Below, piece after piece: positions 59,354-64,000 of a DNA stretch of 64,000 bases. A program made the translations under genes and the position numbers. The notes under the pieces are model-generated. The model was not told the origin of the DNA. It saw only the letters and a program-made list of their open reading frames with translations, and searched no databases. The stretch comes from an uncultured Mycoplasmatota bacterium (GTDB lineage: Bacteria; Bacillota_I; Bacilli_A; RF39; UBA660): NCBI GenBank assembly GCA_900549625.1, contig URPE01000001.1:1-64000 (forward strand), read 5' to 3'. Numbering within the stretch: the first letter of the stretch is position 1; each line of letters begins with the position of its first letter.

Positions 59354-60550
59354 ATGGATAATTTAAAAAGAAAATATGCTCGCTTTTTACTAGAATATTG
59401 TTTGCAATTAAAAAATAATGATAAAGTATTTATTATTGGTTCTAAAGAGATTACAGATTTTATTGATATTTTAATTGCTGAAGCAAACAATATGCATTTA
59501 ATCGTAAAAACTTATATTAATGATTATCAAAGACAAAGAGAACTATTAATGAATAAAGATTATGAATATTTAATTAAAGATGAAAATTTTGATAAAACAA
59601 TTTATAATGAATTAGCAAAATCTGGTTATGCTTTTTTAAGTCTTTCCTCACCAATGCCTGATTATTTTTCTTGTGTTGATGCAACTTTGCTAAGTCGTGT
59701 TAATGCCTATCAACAAAGTAGTATTAGTTTGTACAGAACTATGCAACTAGATGGCTTTCTAAAATGGAATATTAGTGCAGTTCCAAACTCTTATTGGGCG
59801 AAGAGTCTTAATGTTACAACAGATGAATTATGGGAATTGCTTTTTAATATATGTGGCATAACTAGTACGAGTAATACAGCATCTATCTGGAATGATAAAT
59901 TAAAGAAACTTAATCAAAGAAAAGAATATTTAAATAGTTTAGATATTTCACACTTCCATTACACCAATAGTTTAGGAACTGATTTATACATATATTTACC
60001 AGAAGATTATTTGTTTTGTGCAGCTGATGAAGGTAATCTAGTTAACTTGCCAACTGAAGAGGTTTTTTCAAGTCCTGAGTATTCTTTAACAAAAGGAATT
60101 GTATATGCATCCAAACCCCTTATTTATAACGGGATTACGATTAGCGATTTTTATTTAGAGTTTTCGGGTGGGCGCGTCATTAATTATGGGGCTAAAGAAG
60201 GACTTACTACTTTAAAAGGTATTTTAAGTACTGATGAGGGTAGTAAATATTTAGGTGAGGTAGCCTTAGTTGATAATACCTCTTCGATTGCTAAAATGAA
60301 CTTTTTATTTAAAAATACTCTTCTAGATGAAAACTCAAGTTGCCATCTAGCCTTAGGTGATGGATTCATGGAATGCCGTAAAAATGGACATTCTATGAGT
60401 AAAGAAGAATTACATAAAAGCGTTAATCATTCTATAAATCATGTTGACTTTTTTATCGGGACTAATGATTTAAATATTACAGCAACCTTAAGAAATAAAA
60501 AAGAAATTGTTATAATGGAAAATGGATTATTTAAAGGAGAGATGAAATAA
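59354..60550 (+). CDS. M29-family aminopeptidase
   Basis: The 398-residue protein belongs to the thermophilic aminopeptidase (M29; AmpS/PepS) family: KYARFLLEYCLQLKNNDKVF at the start, YTNSLGTDLYIYLPEDYLFC, NLPTEEVFSSPEYS (the P-T-E-E-V-F-x-x-P signature with metal-ligand Glu), EFSGGRVINYGA and HLALGDGF near the end. It removes N-terminal residues from peptides in the cytosol. It lies first behind a Tyr-type T-box and overlaps tyrS by one base, so its level follows tRNA-Tyr charging; a supply of tyrosine from peptides would explain that. Confidence 0.88.
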   Translation: MDNLKRKYARFLLEYCLQLKNNDKVFIIGSKEITDFIDILIAEANNMHLIVKTYINDYQRQRELLMNKDYEYLIKDENFDKTIYNELAKSGYAFLSLSSPMPDYFSCVDATLLSRVNAYQQSSISLYRTMQLDGFLKWNISAVPNSYWAKSLNVTTDELWELLFNICGITSTSNTASIWNDKLKKLNQRKEYLNSLDISHFHYTNSLGTDLYIYLPEDYLFCAADEGNLVNLPTEEVFSSPEYSLTKGIVYASKPLIYNGITISDFYLEFSGGRVINYGAKEGLTTLKGILSTDEGSKYLGEVALVDNTSSIAKMNFLFKNTLLDENSSCHLALGDGFMECRKNGHSMSKEELHKSVNHSINHVDFFIGTNDLNITATLRNKKEIVIMENGLFKGEMK

Positions 60551-61767
60551 TGACAAATTTTGAAGAATTACAAAAAAGAGGTTTAATTAAAGATGTAGCA
60601 GGTGAAGGCATTGAAGAACTGATTAATAAAGGTGGAGTTACATTTTACTGGGGAACAGATCCAACGGCTGATTCCTTACACCTAGGCCATTATAGTTCCT
60701 TAGTAACGGCTAAAAGATTAATGAAAATGGGCCATCACCCAATTTTACTTTGTGGAGGCGCAACGGGAAGAATAGGTGACCCAAGACCTACTAGTGAAAG
60801 AGAAATTATTGATATTGACGTTTTAAATCATAATATTGAATGTATAAGAAAACAAATTGATGACGTTTTTGAAGGTAAGGCTCGTCTTGTTAATAACTAT
60901 GAATGGTTTAAAGACTACAACTATTTAGATTTTTTAAGGGATATTGGTAAATATATTAATGTTAACTATATGTTAAATAAAGATATTATTAATAGAAGAC
61001 TAGAAACAGGTATTACTTATGCTGAATTTAGTTATATGTTAATTCAAGGGTATGACTTTTTACATATGTATCAAGATTTAGGTTGTACTATGCAAGTTGA
61101 AGGAAGCGATCAGTGGGGTAATATTACGACTGGTATTGAATTAATTAGAAAAATATTAGGTCGTGAAGCTTACGGATTTACGATGCCATTAATACTTGAT
61201 AGCAACGGCAAAAAATTTGGTAAAAGTGAAGGCAATGCCTTATGGCTTGATAAAAATAAAACTAGTAGTTATGAACTATACCAATACTTAATTAATACTG
61301 ATGATAGTAAAGTAGAAGAATATTTAAAAGTGTTTACTTTCTTAAGCTTAGATGAAATAGATGCCATTATGGCGTGTCATAAAAAGGCTCCAGAACAAAG
61401 GGGTGCTCAAAAAGAACTTGCCAAACAAATTATTACTGATTTAAGAGGTGAGGATGAATTTCTACATGCTAAAGAAGTAAGTGAAGCATTATTTACTGGT
61501 AACATAAAAAACTTAACGGATAATGAGATTAAAGAAGTCTTTAAAGGCGTGCCTACTATCACTTATGAAGATAAAGATTTAATTGATATTTTAGTAAGTG
61601 GTGGTATTACTTCATCTAAAAGAGAAGCAAGAGAGTTTTTATCTAGTGGCGCAATACTTGTAAATGGTCTTGTTGTTCATGAAGAAAATTATCATTTAGA
61701 AAATAAAACATACAATATTATTCGTCGTGGTAAAAAGAAATATTATTTAGTAGTAAAAGAGGGATAA
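60550..61767 (+). CDS. tyrS: Tyrosine--tRNA ligase
   Basis: The 405-residue class I synthetase shows the HIGH motif in GTDPTADSLHLGHYSSL, the Tyr-pocket region GYDFLHMYQD and VEGSDQWGNI, the KMSKS equivalent KFGKS, and a C-terminal S4 RNA-binding domain (ITSSKREAREFLSSGAILVN). Length is typical of bacterial TyrRS. The start overlaps the aminopeptidase stop (TAATG), so the genes are coupled. Control by the upstream T-box agrees with the Tyr specifier. Confidence 0.95.
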   Translation: MTNFEELQKRGLIKDVAGEGIEELINKGGVTFYWGTDPTADSLHLGHYSSLVTAKRLMKMGHHPILLCGGATGRIGDPRPTSEREIIDIDVLNHNIECIRKQIDDVFEGKARLVNNYEWFKDYNYLDFLRDIGKYINVNYMLNKDIINRRLETGITYAEFSYMLIQGYDFLHMYQDLGCTMQVEGSDQWGNITTGIELIRKILGREAYGFTMPLILDSNGKKFGKSEGNALWLDKNKTSSYELYQYLINTDDSKVEEYLKVFTFLSLDEIDAIMACHKKAPEQRGAQKELAKQIITDLRGEDEFLHAKEVSEALFTGNIKNLTDNEIKEVFKGVPTITYEDKDLIDILVSGGITSSKREAREFLSSGAILVNGLVVHEENYHLENKTYNIIRRGKKKYYLVVKEG

Positions 61768-61768
61768 T

Positions 61769-62323
61769 ATGTTAGAAAATGAATTCGTAAAAAACATTAA
61801 AAAGGGGGTATGGGAATCCTTTGTTGCTAGTCTTCTTTTAATCGTTTTTGCTTTAGTACTTTTATATAATCCAGAAAACTTTTTAGAATCATCTATTACT
61901 ACGTTTGGTTATATTGGTTTCTTTTTAGGTGTTATAAATATCATGATTCACTTTAAAACTAACAAAGATAGTTTAGTATATAAAAATAATTTTCAAACAG
62001 GTTTAATTTTAATTTGTGCTAGTATCATTGCTTTCTTTAAAACGAGTGTTATTAAAGAATTTATTGCTTTTATATTAGGGGGATACTTAATCTATCGTGG
62101 TAGCCTAAGAGCAAGTCTTTCTATGAATTTCCAAGAACATAATAAAAAAATGAGTTTTGTTATTCTTATACTTGCTCTTCTTAATATGGTACTTGGTGTT
62201 CTAATGATTTTAAATCCTTTTACTAGTTTAATTAAAATAAACGAACTAATAGCCATATTAATAATCATTAATGAAGTATTATACATGTTAGAAAATATTA
62301 TTATTTTAATAAAATTAAAGTGA
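61769..62323 (+). CDS. DUF308/HdeD-like membrane protein
   Basis: The 184-residue protein has six predicted helices in three pairs with short loops, for example ASLLLIVFALVLLYNPENFL and FVILILALLNMVLGVLMILN PF, where the repeated 'G(V/I)L(L/M)I(L)NP' turn is typical of DUF308/HdeD proteins. It begins two bases after tyrS, so it probably shares the T-box transcript. It resembles the protein at 26865-27395. No function is assigned in Firmicutes. Confidence 0.65.
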   Translation: MLENEFVKNIKKGVWESFVASLLLIVFALVLLYNPENFLESSITTFGYIGFFLGVINIMIHFKTNKDSLVYKNNFQTGLILICASIIAFFKTSVIKEFIAFILGGYLIYRGSLRASLSMNFQEHNKKMSFVILILALLNMVLGVLMILNPFTSLIKINELIAILIIINEVLYMLENIIILIKLK

Positions 62324-62388
62324 TGAGCGAAAATGGTTTTTAAATTGCCAAATTTATTGTATAATACTAATTGAATTGGAGGAATTAT

Positions 62389-64000
62389 ATGAAATTTCGT
62401 GTATCTTCTAAAGACTTTACGATATTTGTAGTCTTTTGTGTCTTTTTACTTTATTTATGCGCTATTGCGGTATTAAACTTTTCATCTTTTGCAAATGATG
62501 GTTCATTTTATGGTTTAAATCCTTTTCCAGCTTTTGGGAAAGATTATATCGTTTTAACTTTATTTATGTTTGCCGTAGCTCTAGTTATTATATTCTCTAG
62601 CGTTTCTTCTTATATATTTGATAAAGATAAAAGTGGTAAAAAATTTTTGAATATTGGTGATAAGGAAGAAAAAGGTTATTCAAGATGGGCTAAAGAAAAA
62701 GAAATTAAAAGTGCCAAAGACGTTGTTCATGTTAAAACTATTGATCAACATGTTGAAGGAGCAGGTGTTCCTTTGATTAACAATGGCACTGATGTTTGGG
62801 TTGATAATTCCGCGTATCACACAATGATAATAGGTTCAACTGGTTCAGGTAAAACTGAGTGTATAGTAAAACCACAAGTTAACCTTTTAGCCAAAAAAGG
62901 CGAAAGTATGGTTATCAATGACCCTAAAGGTGAATTGTATAAGTATTGTGGTGATTACTTAAAAGAACAAGGCTATAATATTGTTGTTTTAAATTTCCGT
63001 GATCCTACAGAAGGTAATTCTTGGAATCCTCTTTCTATGCCATACTATTATTATAAAAATGGTAATACCGATAAAGCAATTGAGTTACTTGAGGATATAG
63101 CTAATAATATTTTAGTTGACCCTAAAAATAAAGACTCAGCTTTCTGGGAACAATCTGGTGCCGACTATTTTGCTGGTCTTGCCCTAGCTTTATTTAGAGA
63201 TGGTAAAGAAGAAGAAATAAATTTAAACTCAATTAATTTAATGAGTACTGTTGGTGAAGAAAGAATTGGGGCTAAAACTTACGTTCAAGAATATTTCAAT
63301 ATGAAAGGGGAAGCTTCACCAGAATATATTTTTGCCTCAACTACTTTTAATGCACCTAGTGATACAAAAGGTGGTATTTTATCTACTTTTAGACAAAAAA
63401 TTCGTATTTTTGCTTCCCGTGAAAAATTATCAGAAATGCTTTCTTATAGTGATTTTGATATGCGTAGTATTGGTGAGAAAAAAACAGCCGTTTTCTTAAT
63501 TGTGCATGATGAAAAAACAACTTACCATAGTTTACTTACTGTCTTTTTAAAACAATGTTATGAAACTTTAGTTGAAGTTGCCCAAACAAGTGGTGGTAAA
63601 TTAAAGTATCGTACTAATTTCATTCTTGATGAGTTTGCTAACATGCCTCCTTTAAGTGATGTTGATTCTATGGTTTCAGCTGCTCGTAGTAGAAGTATTA
63701 GATTTACCTTTATTATTCAAAACTTTTCGCAATTAAACGATGTTTATGGTAAAGAGGTTGCCCAAACTATTCGTGGTAACTGTGGTAATACAATTTACTT
63801 AATAAGCACGGAAATGGCGGCCTTAGAAGAAATAAGTAAAATGTGTGGTGAAGTTAAAAGTAAAGACAAAGATAAAACAGCTTCTACACCACTTGTAACT
63901 GTAACTGACTTACAAAAAATGAAATTGTTCCAAGCTATAATTATGCGTATTCGTATGGCTCCATATAAAGTACAATATACGCCAGATTTCAAAATTAACT
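62389..64000 (+). CDS. VirD4/TraG-type coupling ATPase (3' end outside window)
   Basis: The frame runs open from ATG 62389 to the right edge, about 537 residues. It has two N-terminal membrane helices (about 8-28 and 55-77), Walker A G149-S-T-G-S-G-K155-T, a SMVINDPKGELY segment characteristic of TraG/VirD4, Walker B NFILDEFANMPPL, and IRFTFIIQNFSQL. VirD4 selects substrates and hands them to the T4SS channel. TTGGAGGAATTAT precedes the ATG. It lies 29 kb from the VirB4 gene, with housekeeping genes between, which is unusual for a conjugative element. No relaxase is seen. Confidence 0.9.
   Translation, partial: MKFRVSSKDFTIFVVFCVFLLYLCAIAVLNFSSFANDGSFYGLNPFPAFGKDYIVLTLFMFAVALVIIFSSVSSYIFDKDKSGKKFLNIGDKEEKGYSRWAKEKEIKSAKDVVHVKTIDQHVEGAGVPLINNGTDVWVDNSAYHTMIIGSTGSGKTECIVKPQVNLLAKKGESMVINDPKGELYKYCGDYLKEQGYNIVVLNFRDPTEGNSWNPLSMPYYYYKNGNTDKAIELLEDIANNILVDPKNKDSAFWEQSGADYFAGLALALFRDGKEEEINLNSINLMSTVGEERIGAKTYVQEYFNMKGEASPEYIFASTTFNAPSDTKGGILSTFRQKIRIFASREKLSEMLSYSDFDMRSIGEKKTAVFLIVHDEKTTYHSLLTVFLKQCYETLVEVAQTSGGKLKYRTNFILDEFANMPPLSDVDSMVSAARSRSIRFTFIIQNFSQLNDVYGKEVAQTIRGNCGNTIYLISTEMAALEEISKMCGEVKSKDKDKTASTPLVTVTDLQKMKLFQAIIMRIRMAPYKVQYTPDFKIN

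Noticed and set aside
1..64000. Use of UGA for tryptophan (Mycoplasma-type code), considered because of AT richness and Mollicutes affinity
   Set aside because: Intact genes end at UGA (for example 46804-46806) and their Trp positions use TGG.
1..64000. CRISPR array
   Set aside because: No regularly spaced short repeats were found; the repeats present are isolated pairs.

Overview
The window is very AT-rich, uses the standard code (UGA acts as stop, for example in the GTGA overlap at 46803-46806) and has strong Shine-Dalgarno sequences, often of the form GGTGAT-n-ATG. Gene content is Firmicutes/Bacilli-like with a cell wall: murE with a DNPR motif, murF, a class B penicillin-binding protein, ezrA, gltX and tyrS with T-box leaders, RNase R, an RNase J-like protein, spoVS, and SpoVID-like and CotS-like proteins. 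The best inference is a small-genome uncultured Bacilli lineage near the Mollicutes branch (RF39-like gut bacteria). No rRNA, CRISPR array or transposase was found.

Layout. 1-4432: end of an Rpn-family gene, a phosphohexomutase, and a four-gene operon with SpoVID-like and CotS-like proteins. 4433-6600: a long non-coding stretch with a candidate small RNA, then a Fic gene between two 82-bp direct repeats, then the gltX T-box. 6609-13606: gltX-murE-murF, interrupted by two paralogous hypotheticals and a HExxH protein. 13698-16102: three consecutive VirB2-like pilin proteins, then tRNA-Ala. 16355-21735: a leader-peptide attenuator, rnr, nfo, a DUF2624-like gene and a class B PBP. 22179-33625: unknown surface/cytoplasmic proteins, two more pilin-like proteins, a methyltransferase, VirB6/TrbL-like, PrgI and a VirB4 ATPase split into two genes. 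33644-41090: spoVS, sufB, ssb, a degenerate RNase J, and a PgsA-HD fusion. 41495-42307: a compact type I toxin-antitoxin locus, a decayed gene and tRNA-Thr. 42407-53689: zinc-ribbon membrane proteins, ezrA, a nucleotidase, cysteine desulfurase, two WG-repeat-like membrane proteins, ruvA and ruvB. 53690-58396: an island bounded by a 318-bp duplication of the ruvB 3' end. 58592-64000: a T-box with an apparently minimal Stem I ahead of an M29 aminopeptidase and tyrS, a DUF308-like protein, and the start of a VirD4/TraG coupling ATPase.

How the genes work together. The most striking theme is a chromosomal type IV secretion-like machine spread among housekeeping genes: five VirB2-like proteins (three or four carrying large Cys-rich ectodomains and a shared C-terminal CxxCI tail), VirB6, PrgI, a two-piece VirB4 and VirD4, with no relaxase in view. 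This suggests a resident surface or translocation machine rather than a fresh conjugative element. The second theme is RNA-level control: two T-boxes, an rnr attenuator, an antisense-controlled toxin and other small-RNA-like hairpins.
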